Source of the DNA: Terriglobia bacterium
GTDB taxonomy: Bacteria > Acidobacteriota > Terriglobia > Terriglobales > Acidobacteriaceae
Direction: 5' to 3'
DNA: 37,163 nucleotides
Assembly (NCBI GenBank): GCA_021324365.1
Contig: JAJPJE010000026.1
Coordinates: forward strand, 1-37,163
The notes under the pieces are model-generated. The model searched no databases. It was not told the origin of the DNA and worked only from the letters and a program-made list of their open reading frames with translations. Positions 25,212 to 33,699 of this stretch are shown one piece after another. How positions within the stretch are numbered: the first letter of the stretch is position 1; every line of letters starts with the position of its first letter. Both the position numbers and the translations under genes were made by a program.

Positions 25212-25232
25212 CTTTCGGCTGTCGGCTATCGG
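25212..25232. repeat. Three 7-nt tandem units in the nuoK-nuoL gap
   Basis: CTTTCGG, CTGTCGG and CTATCGG stand head to tail and differ only at the third base. They fill half of the 42 bp gap. The reverse strand reads CCGATAG CCGACAG CCGAAAG. Confidence 0.6.
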
Positions 25233-25243
25233 TCTTCAGCCGT

Positions 25244-25549
25244 TTACCACTTCAACAGATCGACCTCGTCCACGTTCACTGTTTCCTTGTTACGGAAGAA
25301 GGTGATCAGAATGCCCAAGCCGACCGCGGCCTCCGCCGCGGCATCGGCAATTACAAAAATCGAAAATACCTGCCCCTGCAGATTCCACAATCGCGAGAAC
25401 GCCACCAGGTTCAGGTTCACCGCATTTAAGATCAACTCAATCGACATCAGGATGATGACAACGTTGCGCCGCGTCAGTACGCCGACCGTCCCAATCACAA
25501 ACAGCGCCGCAGCCACGACCAGGTAATGAAGTGTTGTTATTGCCGCCAT
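25244..25549 (-). CDS. nuoK: NADH-quinone oxidoreductase subunit K
   Basis: A small three-helix membrane subunit of complex I. It has 101 residues from the chosen ATG ([12 protein letters not shown]), which matches the usual 100. The helix-2 motif [17 protein letters not shown] carries the essential Glu, and a second Glu appears in [13 protein letters not shown]. Seven more codons are open upstream but give a non-homologous start. It lies between two repeat-bearing gaps (53 bp before, 42 bp after). Confidence 0.95.
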   Translation of the reverse strand: MAAITTLHYLVVAAALFVIGTVGVLTRRNVVIILMSIELILNAVNLNLVAFSRLWNLQGQVFSIFVIADAAAEAAVGLGILITFFRNKETVNVDEVDLLKW

Positions 25550-25567
25550 AGTTACCGACTCGTTTTC

Positions 25568-25602
25568 CAATTACGCAATTACCAAATAGCTCAATGGCCT
25601 AA

Positions 25603-25607
<5 letters not shown>
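25568..25607. repeat. Degenerate 8-nt tandem repeat in the nuoJ-nuoK gap
   Basis: In strict 8-nt register: CAATTACG, CAATTACC, AAATAGCT, CAATGGCC, TAATCATG. The approximate consensus is CAATTACC. The last unit runs into the nuoJ stop codon. The same consensus appears in the nuoA-nuoC gap. Confidence 0.5.
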
Positions 25608-26111
<504 letters not shown>

Positions 26112-26115
<4 letters not shown>

Positions 26116-26573
26116 CGCTTGTACTCTTTTCTGTCCGGACCTTCTTCCAGACGCTTCTGATCGAGCACCATGCCGTCGCGACTGTATTGGGCGACTTCGT
26201 AATCCGGCGTGAGCTCGATCGCATCCGTCGAGCACGACTCCTCGCACAAGCCACAAAACATGCAGCGGCTCAGATCGAAGGTGTACTTCGTAAGGACCTT
26301 GCGCTTTGTCACCGGATCGCGTTCGCTTTCGACTGTGATCAGATTTTCAGGGCACGCCTTTGCGCAGAGATCGCACGCGATGCAGAGCGTCTTCCCTGTT
26401 TCCGGATTCATCTTCAGCCTGGGCAGCCCACGATAGCGTTCCGCCACCTGCGGCCGCTCCAGCGGGTATTGCTCCGTGTAAATCTCTTTCGGATCCTGGT
26501 AGCGGAACGTGAGCGAGAGCCCTTTAATCAGGTCGACGAGAAAGATTTTTCGAAAGATTGGAGCCAGGGCCAT
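26112..26573 (-). CDS. nuoI: NADH-quinone oxidoreductase subunit I (two 4Fe-4S clusters)
   Basis: The peripheral-arm ferredoxin-like subunit that carries clusters N6a and N6b. It has 153 residues, with two CxxCxxCxxxCP-type motifs: CIACDLCAKACP (Cys64, 67, 70, 74) and CMFCGLCEESCS (Cys104, 107, 110, 114). The chosen ATG (MALAPIFRK) overlaps the nuoH stop by one base (TAATG); an upstream in-frame start would add seven residues. It couples to nuoJ by a 4 bp overlap. Confidence 0.97.
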
Positions 26574-27856
26574 TACAGCACCCCCTTCAACCACGTCATT
26601 AGTTCAGGACTGAGGCCAACCACGCCCGTCACGATCAACACCCCGAGTGACAGTGGCAGAAGCACCTTCCATCCCACTCTCATTAACTGATCGAACCGGT
26701 ACCGCGGCCAGGTCGCGCGGTACCAAATGTACAGGTACATGAACACCGCAACTTTGAGCATGAACCAGAAGATGTCCTGCACGCGCTCGCGTACCCCGGG
26801 AACTAACATAACCAAACCCACAGCTCCGAGCAGCAATCCGAACGCGCCCAGACCCACGGTCTGAATGCGAAACGTAAGTTTTTTTGGCATGCGGGCGGTG
26901 CTGTAGAGGGTTACCGCGCTAAGAAAGAGGAAAAACGCCCCCGGCACGAGAGAAAAAATGGTGTCCCAGTTGGTTCCGCTCAGCAGATTGGGAAAAGGCC
27001 GCATCCAACCGCCGAGCCACAGCGTGACCGCAATCGACGAGACAGCGATCATCGCGGCGTACTCGCCCAGCATGAACAGCGACCAGCGGAAGCCGCTGTA
27101 TTCCGTGTGAAATCCCGCGACCAGTTCTGATTCGGCTTCCGGCAAATCGAACGGCGCACGATTCGTTTCGGCAATCATCGCGATCGCGAATACAACAAAC
27201 GCAACCAACCCGAGCGGGAAGAACTTGAACAGGAACCAGACACCCTGCGCTTTCTGCGCCTCAACAATGCCGATCATGCTCAGCGTTCCGCTACCCGAGC
27301 CCGGCGTGAAACTCGTCATCAGGATGGCCGAAATCACGGCCAGCCCCATCGCGACTTCATAGGAGACCATCTGCGCGCTGGACCGCAGCGAACCAAGCAG
27401 CGGATAGTGCGAGTTCGAGGCCCATCCGGCGGTGATGATCCCCAGCACTCCGAGCGAAGAAACGCCCAGCATGAACAGGATGCCGATGTTCATGTCCGTC
27501 ACAGCGTGCTGTGGTCCGAACGGCACAACGAGGTAAACGACAAAGGCCGCTGTAGTCACAATGAATGGCGCCACCCAGAAGACGACTTTGTCGGCATTCG
27601 CAGGAATCGTGTCTTCCTTCAGCAATAGCTTCAGCGCATCCGCAATCGGTTGCAGTAAACCGTGCGGCCCTACCCGCATAGGGCCGAGGCGAATCTGAAA
27701 ATGAGCCAGAGCCTTTCGTTCGCCCCAATTGATGAAGACCACGCAGAGCGAAATCCCCGCGAAGATGACGAGGATGTAGATCGTTGCCCACAGCATGCTT
27801 CCGGCCTGACCCGGCGTCACAGTGGACTGCAAATATTGCGTGAGCTGATTCAGCAT
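26573..27856 (-). CDS. nuoH: NADH-quinone oxidoreductase subunit H
   Basis: The membrane subunit that forms the quinone chamber with the peripheral arm. It has 427 residues, longer than E. coli NuoH (325) because of extra C-terminal helices. Conserved stretches are RLGPMRVGPHGLLQPIADALKLLLKE, AETNRAPFDLPEAESELVAGFHTEYSG and FMLKVAVFMYLYIWYRATWPRYRFDQLM. Both ends share one base with neighbours (TAATG at the nuoD end and the nuoI end). nuoE, nuoF and nuoG, which often lie between nuoD and nuoH, are absent. Confidence 0.97.
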   Translation of the reverse strand: MLNQLTQYLQSTVTPGQAGSMLWATIYILVIFAGISLCVVFINWGERKALAHFQIRLGPMRVGPHGLLQPIADALKLLLKEDTIPANADKVVFWVAPFIVTTAAFVVYLVVPFGPQHAVTDMNIGILFMLGVSSLGVLGIITAGWASNSHYPLLGSLRSSAQMVSYEVAMGLAVISAILMTSFTPGSGSGTLSMIGIVEAQKAQGVWFLFKFFPLGLVAFVVFAIAMIAETNRAPFDLPEAESELVAGFHTEYSGFRWSLFMLGEYAAMIAVSSIAVTLWLGGWMRPFPNLLSGTNWDTIFSLVPGAFFLFLSAVTLYSTARMPKKLTFRIQTVGLGAFGLLLGAVGLVMLVPGVRERVQDIFWFMLKVAVFMYLYIWYRATWPRYRFDQLMRVGWKVLLPLSLGVLIVTGVVGLSPELMTWLKGVL

Positions 27857-28995
27857 TAGCGGTCCACCTCGCCTAGAACAATGTCGATCGTGCCGATGAT
27901 GGCGACGACATCAGCAATCAGGCGCCCACGTACCATCTGATCGAGAGCCTGTAAGTTCACAAATGACGGCGGACGTACACGCACGCGATAGGGCTGTAGT
28001 GATCCGTCGCTCACGATGTAATAGCCAAGTTCTCCCTTGGGTGCTTCGATCGAGTGGTAAACCTCGCCGGCTGGCGGTTTCAGGATCTTAGGCACTTTCG
28101 CCATGATTGGACCCGCCGGCATGTTCGCCACCGCCTGGCGGATGATTCGCACCGACTGTCGCATCTCCTGAATGCGTACGACGTAACGGTCGTAGGTGTC
28201 GCCGTTCGGGCCAGTAGGAATTTCGAAATCGAACTTCTCATAGCCCGAATACGGCTTGGCTTTGCGCAGGTCCCACTTCACATTGCTGCCGCGCAGCACC
28301 GGACCGGTTACGCCGAGCATGATGCAATCCGCCCCGCTGATCACGCCTACGCCCTTGGTGCGCTCCACCCAGATACGGTTCGTGGTCAGCAACTGCTCGT
28401 ATTCGTCGATCTTCGGCTCGAAGAAGTCACAGAAGCTGAGAACTTCCTTTTCGAAGCCCTCGTACGTTTCCCACTGGCAGCCGCCGATCCGGAACGCGTG
28501 CGTGGTCAGGCGTGCGCCACAGTATTTCTCGAAAATCTTCAGGATTTCTTCGCGGTCACGGAAGCAGTAAAACACTGGCGTCATCGCACCTATGTCGAGC
28601 GCGTGAGTGCCCAGCCACACCTGGTGGCTGGTGATCCGGTTTAGTTCCGTCAGGATTACGCGGATGTGTTGCGCTCGTGGCGGCGCTTCCACGTTGATCA
28701 GCTTTTCAACCGTCTCGCAGTACCCAAGCCCATTGGAGACGGCAGCAACGTAGTCCATGCGATCCACGTAGGGACCAAACTGCACGTACGTCCGGTTCTC
28801 GCCGATCTTCTCCACGCCGCGATGCAGGTACCCGATCACGCACTCTGCGCCGAGCACCTTCTCGCCATCGAGTTTCAGGATCACTCGCAACACGCCGTGC
28901 GTCGACGGATGCTGCGGCCCCATGTTGAGGATCAGTTCAGTGGAATCGAGGAATGTCTTATCCTCATTCAGATCGAGCTTGGCTGTCGTCGTCAT
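27856..28995 (-). CDS. nuoD: NADH-quinone oxidoreductase subunit D (49 kDa)
   Basis: A peripheral-arm subunit that lines the quinone pocket. From the chosen ATG it has 379 residues, starting [13 protein letters not shown]. The quinone-binding motif [14 protein letters not shown] contains the conserved His pair, and the C-terminus [15 protein letters not shown] is typical. The open frame extends 30 codons further upstream into nuoC, but the ATG at 28995 forms an ATGA overlap with the nuoC stop. nuoH follows with a one-base overlap. Confidence 0.97.
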   Translation of the reverse strand: MTTTAKLDLNEDKTFLDSTELILNMGPQHPSTHGVLRVILKLDGEKVLGAECVIGYLHRGVEKIGENRTYVQFGPYVDRMDYVAAVSNGLGYCETVEKLINVEAPPRAQHIRVILTELNRITSHQVWLGTHALDIGAMTPVFYCFRDREEILKIFEKYCGARLTTHAFRIGGCQWETYEGFEKEVLSFCDFFEPKIDEYEQLLTTNRIWVERTKGVGVISGADCIMLGVTGPVLRGSNVKWDLRKAKPYSGYEKFDFEIPTGPNGDTYDRYVVRIQEMRQSVRIIRQAVANMPAGPIMAKVPKILKPPAGEVYHSIEAPKGELGYYIVSDGSLQPYRVRVRPPSFVNLQALDQMVRGRLIADVVAIIGTIDIVLGEVDR

Positions 28996-29690
28996 TGTCC
29001 GCTCTGAATCCCCACGTTGATCTGCACCCAGTACTGATCCTGCTGCTTGATGCCGTAGTCCTTGCGCAGCGGGTAGCCCTTCCACTCATCCGGCAGCAGA
29101 ATGCGCCGCAGATCGGGATGGCCTTCGAAGCGGATGCCGAACATGTCGAATACTTCCCTCTCCAGCCAGTTCGCGGTGGGCCAGAGGGAGACGACACTCT
29201 TCACAGTGGCACCATCGGCGATCTGGGTTTTCACGCGAATGCGTTCGTTGGTTGCGAACGAGTAGAGGATCCAGATGATGTCGAACTCTTTCTTCTCGCG
29301 TTTCGGATAGTGGACGGCTGTCACATCGACGCAATAGTCGAAGCTCTCATCGTCATGCAGGATCTGCAGAACTTCGTGCGCGATGGACGAATCCACGACC
29401 ATGTACTTCTGGCCTAGATAGCTGCTGGCTTCGTGGATACCGCTGCCATATTGGCGCTTGAGCGCGGTGATCAACTCGGAATTCCAAGGCTCTGGGGCAG
29501 GAGCGGCTGGCTTGGGCGGCGCCGCGGGAGGTTTTGGTGCCGCCGGAGCGGCAGGTTTCGCGGGCGCCGCGGCAACCGGAGCGGGGGCCGCAGGAGCAGG
29601 AGCCACCGGCGTTGGAGCTGGTTCTTCCGCGCCCTGACATTCTTTGTCGGGCTCTTCTGACGCACTCGTAGGTTTGTTTTCCTCAGACAT
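28992..29690 (-). CDS. nuoC: NADH-quinone oxidoreductase subunit C with Ala/Pro-rich N-terminal extension
   Basis: The 30 kDa peripheral-arm subunit. The conserved domain occupies about residues 70-225 and contains [25 protein letters not shown] and [11 protein letters not shown]. The first 68 residues are unusual: an acidic stretch (1-23) followed by a Pro/Ala/Lys linker (about 24-68). The total of 232 residues is therefore longer than a standard stand-alone NuoC. The ATG at 29690 has only a distant AAGGAA ribosome site, and no later Met lies before the domain. It is not preceded by nuoB as usual, but by a 282 bp gap. Confidence 0.93.
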   Translation of the reverse strand: MSEENKPTSASEEPDKECQGAEEPAPTPVAPAPAAPAPVAAAPAKPAAPAAPKPPAAPPKPAAPAPEPWNSELITALKRQYGSGIHEASSYLGQKYMVVDSSIAHEVLQILHDDESFDYCVDVTAVHYPKREKKEFDIIWILYSFATNERIRVKTQIADGATVKSVVSLWPTANWLEREVFDMFGIRFEGHPDLRRILLPDEWKGYPLRKDYGIKQQDQYWVQINVGIQSGQ

Positions 29691-29788
29691 CGCGCTTCAC
29701 TTGTTCCTTGTGTTTCTCAGAACCCTCACGCCTTCTAACTTTTATCAGCGCAGTGACCATGAAGTGAGGTACTACGATCACCAGCGAT

Positions 29789-29804
29789 TGTGACCAATGT
29801 CACT
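29789..29804 (-). promoter_or_regulatory. CRP-like palindrome upstream of nuoC
   Basis: On the minus strand AGTGA-N6-TCACA, 9 of 10 bases of the CRP consensus TGTGA-N6-TCACA, centred 106 bp before the nuoC ATG. On that strand GATAAA at 29741-29746 could be a -10, placing the site near -60. Two further AGTGA half sites (29752-29756 and 29763-29767, plus strand) lie 11 bp apart between the palindrome and nuoC. Confidence 0.4.
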
Positions 29805-29931
29805 CCGGGTATTTCATCGCTAACGGCGTCATTCCGAGGGAATGGCCGCAGTGCCTTTCGCGATCCGCATTTGGACCGCGCAGCCATGAGAGGAACCTTG
29901 TGTTTGAACTTAAAGACGTACGGCTGGCTTT

Positions 29932-29971
29932 CAATCCTTCAATTTCCAAATCACCGAATTACCCAATTGTG
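29932..29971. repeat. Degenerate 8-nt tandem repeat in the nuoA-nuoC gap
   Basis: Five units in strict register: CAATCCTT, CAATTTCC, AAATCACC, GAATTACC, CAATTGTG. It abuts the nuoA stop codon, as the related repeat abuts the nuoJ stop. The remaining part of the 282 bp gap contains no supported gene and no nuoB remnant that I can see. Confidence 0.55.
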
Positions 29972-29972
29972 A

Positions 29973-30329
29973 CTAGATCCACTCCAGAGCGCCCTTCTTC
30001 CAGACCCAAACGTATCCGACAATCAGGATCGCGAGGAAGACGAGCATTTCGGCCAATCCGAAGAGGCCGAGCGCCTTGTACTGGACTGCCCACGGGAAGA
30101 GGAAGATCGTCTCTACGTCGAAGACGACAAAGAGAATCGCGATGATGTAGAAGCGGACTGTATAGCGCGCGCGCGCATCTCCGATGGGATCGACGCCGCA
30201 CTCGTAGGGCATGGCTTTCGTTTTCTGCGGATTATCGGGACGGATCAGCTTCGCGGCCAGAAGTGTCACCGGTAGCGCGACCGCGATGATGGCGATAAAG
30301 ATAAAGATCGGAACGTAATTTGCGGGCAT
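29973..30329 (-). CDS. nuoA: NADH-quinone oxidoreductase subunit A
   Basis: A three-helix membrane subunit of complex I with 118 residues. The loop KAMPYECGVDPIGDARARYTVRFYIIAILFVVFDVETIFLFPWAV holds the conserved Cys (in ECG), Asp and Glu residues that define NuoA (shown here by parts: YECGVDP, RFYIIAI, FDVETIFLFPWA). The ATG at 30329 follows GCGAGGTCAGG, an acceptable ribosome site, and gives the usual length; the frame is open 16 codons further upstream. It is the first nuo gene of the row, with a CRP-like palindrome about 100 bp upstream. Confidence 0.95.
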   Translation of the reverse strand: MPANYVPIFIFIAIIAVALPVTLLAAKLIRPDNPQKTKAMPYECGVDPIGDARARYTVRFYIIAILFVVFDVETIFLFPWAVQYKALGLFGLAEMLVFLAILIVGYVWVWKKGALEWI

Positions 30330-30420
30330 CCTGACCTCGCGGATGAGTTTGCAGCAAACTTGGCAGGCTACCGCCACGACTCATCCTGATCCACGATGCA
30401 ATGGGGGAGTCACGGCTGTC

Positions 30421-30436
30421 TGTGAGGTGGATCACT
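30421..30436 (-). promoter_or_regulatory. CRP-like palindrome upstream of nuoA
   Basis: On the minus strand AGTGA-N6-TCACA, 9 of 10 consensus bases, centred 99 bp before the nuoA ATG. It has the same ten fixed bases and orientation as the site before nuoC. No convincing -10 element is visible downstream. Confidence 0.4.
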
Positions 30437-30452
30437 CAGTGTCGACTTCAAA

Positions 30453-31193
30453 TTACTGTCCGCACTGAACGTTGTAAGCGACGCAGTAACTTCCAACTTC
30501 CTCGCCGCTCTTCTTTTCGCTCGCACACTTCTCTTTCATCACTGCACAATGTCTAGCATTTTCTGCATCAACTGCGTCTTGTAGCCTCTTTCTGGTGGCC
30601 GCTTCCGACTTTTCGCGGATATCATCTGCCTTCCAGTTGCAGGCATCTGAGACGTTGGGGAGCACTTCAGAGAGTCTGCTGATATCCTTTTCCAACACGC
30701 GCTTACTTTCTCGAAACGGCGTGTACTCGAAATACAGCGTTTTAGACTTCGCTAGTTGCTCAGCAAATTGCCTTGGAGTCGGCGAGAAAAGAGCATCTCC
30801 GGAAGTAGCTTCAGACCAATGCTGAGTAGAGGGGCTTCCGCCGTCCACCTTAACTCTCACGGTGCGGAGATCAGTTCCATATTCCCCTTCAACCTGAGTT
30901 CCGACATGAATGTATGCTTCGGTTTTGTGTTGATTACAGCGAACAATGACGTCGGATTTACTCACTGTCACAGATTTGGTTTTGTCCATTTTGCTAATGC
31001 AGGTTTTTATCGTCCAGCCCGAACTATTATCTTCAATGCTACAGCCTTCGGCCTTCAGCTTCGCATCTGTAGCAGCTTTTAGAGCCGCAGTCTGCGCATT
31101 CAATTCAGCAACTAGTGCATCGGCTTTTTTGTTGCTGTTGTCGCATCCGACAAGAACCGTACACAGTAAAAGGCAGCACAGAGTTCGTGGCAC
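30453..31193 (-). CDS. Lipoprotein of unknown function resembling VasI/TagO-type proteins
   Basis: A 246-residue lipoprotein: a GTG start at 31193 preceded by GGAGG, then a hydrophobic signal with lipobox LVGC (Cys17). A coiled, Ala/Lys-rich segment follows (about 20-50). The middle part reads W-S-E-A-T-S-G-D-ALFSPTPRQFAEQL then KTLYFEYTPFRE and a Cys-x-Trp about 30 residues on. From memory this matches proteins labelled VasI/TagO near type VI secretion genes, and similar domains in unrelated lipoproteins. The C-terminal tail has four Cys (in CAVMKEKC and CVAYNVQC) that could form disulfides. No secretion genes are nearby. The open frame extends 19 codons upstream, but the lipobox and ribosome site fix the start. 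Confidence 0.75.
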   Translation of the reverse strand: MPRTLCCLLLCTVLVGCDNSNKKADALVAELNAQTAALKAATDAKLKAEGCSIEDNSSGWTIKTCISKMDKTKSVTVSKSDVIVRCNQHKTEAYIHVGTQVEGEYGTDLRTVRVKVDGGSPSTQHWSEATSGDALFSPTPRQFAEQLAKSKTLYFEYTPFRESKRVLEKDISRLSEVLPNVSDACNWKADDIREKSEAATRKRLQDAVDAENARHCAVMKEKCASEKKSGEEVGSYCVAYNVQCGQ

Positions 31194-31413
31194 GACTTCC
31201 TCCAATTTACGTGACGATTGCCCGGAAATATATGGGAAAAGAGCTGCCACTTCCGTGTCAGGTGTTACAGGGCAGAGTGATTCAAAGGACTACGCCAAGC
31301 CCGGTGGCAGCGGACATTCAGCTACACACTTCCGTCTTCACAATCCTTAAGATTTCCTTTCCATCCCTGATGCTCTATCCTGTTGGCCGCCTAAAACAGG
31401 AGATCTGAATCGC

Positions 31414-32373
31414 ATGCGTGTTGGGGTGTTTACTCCGCTGCTGTCGCAGCTTCCGCTTTCCGCTGTTCTCAAGAAATTAAAGGCCTATAACATCGAGACG
31501 GTCGAACTGGGCACCGGCAATTATCCCGGCGACGCCCATTGCAAGCTCACCATGCTCGATGACCCGGGCGCGCTCGCCGAGTTCCAGAAAATCCTGAAAG
31601 ACCATGGCGTGGCCATCAGTGCCCTCAGCTGTCATGGCAATGCTCTGCATCCGGACACGGCGCGAGCGAAGCTCGACCGCGAGGTCAGTCGTAACACGAT
31701 CCTGCTGGCGGAAAAGCTTGGAGTGCCCGTAGTCGTCGATTTTTCCGGATGCCCGGGTGATTCGCCACACGCTTCGGCTCCCAACTGGGTCACCTGCCCC
31801 TGGCCTCCCGACTACCTGAAGGTTCTCGACTGGCAATGGAACGAAGTCGTTGCGCCCTACTGGCGCGAGCACGGAAAGTTCGCCGCGGACCACGGCGTGA
31901 AGATCGCCATCGAAATGCACCCCGGCTTCGTCGTCTATAGTCCAGAGACGATGCTCAAACTGCGGGCGATCGCCGGGTCCAGCGTCGGCTGCAATCTCGA
32001 TCCGAGCCACATGTTCTGGCAGAACATCGATCCGATCGCCGCCGTGAGGGTGCTCAAGGACGCGATCTTCTACGTCCACGCCAAAGACACGCAGATCTAC
32101 TCGGCGAACCTGCCGCGCACCGGCGTGCTCGACACCAAGCCCTACACTGAGGAAGCCAATCGCGGCTGGATCTTCCGCACCTGCGGCTACGGTCATGGCG
32201 CCGAGTGGTGGAAGGAATTCGTCTCGACGTTGCGCATGTTCGGATACGACTACGTGCTCTCCATCGAGCACGAAGACAGCCTGATGTCGCCGGAAGAAGG
32301 ACTGGCGAAAGCCGCGGGATTCCTGAACGAGCTGGTGACTAAAGAACAACCCACGGCCGCGTGGTGGGTGTAG
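31414..32373 (+). CDS. Sugar phosphate isomerase/epimerase-like TIM barrel
   Basis: A 319-residue protein of the xylose isomerase-like (AP endonuclease 2) superfamily. The predicted metal ligands follow the usual order: Glu167 in IAIEMHPG, Asp196 in NLDPSHM, His222 in FYVHAKD and Glu285 in LSIEHED. Such enzymes isomerise or epimerise sugars or act on inositol derivatives; the substrate cannot be read here. GGAG lies 11 bases before the ATG. It is divergent from the lipoprotein gene across 220 bp and followed 131 bp later by an MFS transporter, so uptake and conversion of a sugar is a reasonable but unproven link. Confidence 0.9.
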   Translation: MRVGVFTPLLSQLPLSAVLKKLKAYNIETVELGTGNYPGDAHCKLTMLDDPGALAEFQKILKDHGVAISALSCHGNALHPDTARAKLDREVSRNTILLAEKLGVPVVVDFSGCPGDSPHASAPNWVTCPWPPDYLKVLDWQWNEVVAPYWREHGKFAADHGVKIAIEMHPGFVVYSPETMLKLRAIAGSSVGCNLDPSHMFWQNIDPIAAVRVLKDAIFYVHAKDTQIYSANLPRTGVLDTKPYTEEANRGWIFRTCGYGHGAEWWKEFVSTLRMFGYDYVLSIEHEDSLMSPEEGLAKAAGFLNELVTKEQPTAAWWV

Positions 32374-32504
32374 GGACCCAGAGGCAAGAAGAGCTGTGCC
32401 GCCCCTACCGGGGCCCGTGAGTTCTTTGCACTGAACAGCCGCTGCCGCGGCTAATTTACGGCAGACGAGCTCATACACAATCCTGAGAGTCGTAAGGAGA
32501 CTCC

Positions 32505-33638
32505 TTGCTCATTCTTGCCGCTATTGTCGCCATCTTTGTTTACGGCATGATCGCCGCCATGCTCGGCACGATCCTGCCGGAACTGTCCGAACGCTTCCAA
32601 CTCACGCCCAGCCAGAACGGGACGATTGCCTTTGCGCAGGCTCTTGGCCTGATTCTTGCTTCGCTGGCGGTCGGACCGCTTCTCGACAACGAAGGCAAGA
32701 AGGCCGGACTCATTCTTGGGCTGGCGCTGATCGCCCTTGCTCTCTACGTGCTGCCGCGCTCGCCGGGCTATCGCGCCATCATTGTTCTTCTGTTCGTGCT
32801 CGGAGTCGGCGGCGGCATTGTCGTCACCGGCGCCAATGCCCTCACCAGCGACGTAGCCGAAGCGCATCGAGCAACGGCGCTCAACATGGTTAATCTGTTC
32901 TTCGGCATGGGCGGACTATTCACGCCGTTCGTTTCGGCGAATCTGCTGGGACGTAACTGGGTACGACTCTGCTACACGGTGGCATCACTCACGGTTGTCA
33001 CACTGGTGATCCAGGCTGTCACTCACATGCCGCCACCAACGGGAGCAGGGCGCTTCATCTTTTCCGACGCGGGCCCTGTGCTCGGGCGTCCGCTGCTCTT
33101 CCTGCTCGGATTCTTTCTCTTTTTGTATGTCTCGTGTGAAGTGGGAGTCTGGAACTGGCTGCCGCGCCATCTCATCGCTCAGGGGATCCCAGAGTCGCGT
33201 GCGCTGAATATTCTTTCGCTGGGATTCGCGCTCGGCTTGCTCGTCGGACGCGTTGCCGTGCTGCCTGTGTTAGTTCGACTGCCGGCCATCACCGTCACGC
33301 TCTGGGCTTCGGTCGCCATGGCCATCACGACATCTTTAATGTTGCGCACGCGCAACGCGCTCGCGGCGGCCGTACTCGTCTTTCTTGCCGGGATCTCGAT
33401 GGCTCCCGTATTCCCGACCACATTGGCCATTGTCGGCGATTCCTTCCAGCGCATGTCCAGCACGGCGATTGGGATCGTGATCACCTGTGGCTGGATCGGA
33501 CTCGCAGTCAGTTCGCGCATCATTGGCGCAATTGCGGGGACAGACGCGTCGCGATTGAAGAAAGCACTACTGGTGATCCCCGCATTTTCAGTCGCAATGG
33601 TTGCCGTAAACCTGGCAATCCGCGCGGAACTTCGCTAG
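32505..33638 (+). CDS. MFS transporter (sugar permease-like)
   Basis: A 377-residue membrane protein with about 12 hydrophobic segments in two similar halves. The loop between helices 2 and 3 is degenerate (LLDNEGKKAGL instead of the full MFS GxxxDRxGRR motif), as in FHS/fucose-permease-like proteins. The central loop is short (THMPPPTGAGRF). The start is TTG with a strong AAGGAG six bases before it; no better ATG gives a full first helix. The substrate is unknown. The isomerase gene upstream and the glycosyltransferase downstream (61 bp gap) share its strand. Confidence 0.87.
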   Translation: MLILAAIVAIFVYGMIAAMLGTILPELSERFQLTPSQNGTIAFAQALGLILASLAVGPLLDNEGKKAGLILGLALIALALYVLPRSPGYRAIIVLLFVLGVGGGIVVTGANALTSDVAEAHRATALNMVNLFFGMGGLFTPFVSANLLGRNWVRLCYTVASLTVVTLVIQAVTHMPPPTGAGRFIFSDAGPVLGRPLLFLLGFFLFLYVSCEVGVWNWLPRHLIAQGIPESRALNILSLGFALGLLVGRVAVLPVLVRLPAITVTLWASVAMAITTSLMLRTRNALAAAVLVFLAGISMAPVFPTTLAIVGDSFQRMSSTAIGIVITCGWIGLAVSSRIIGAIAGTDASRLKKALLVIPAFSVAMVAVNLAIRAELR

Positions 33639-33699
33639 GGCGGTCCGACCACGTGACAACTTCCGCGTCTCCCGGACCATCTCAAGGTCGGAGACCTGG

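Noticed and set aside
29691-29972. Remnant of nuoB in the nuoA-nuoC gap
   Set aside because: No reading frame shows the NuoB Cys motifs or other conserved pieces; the gap contains a repeat and a CRP-like site instead.
31477-32478. Minus-strand open frame of 333 codons opposite the isomerase gene
   Set aside because: Composition (His/Gly/Val/Asp-rich, no motif) is that of an antisense shadow; the plus-strand protein has all expected metal ligands.
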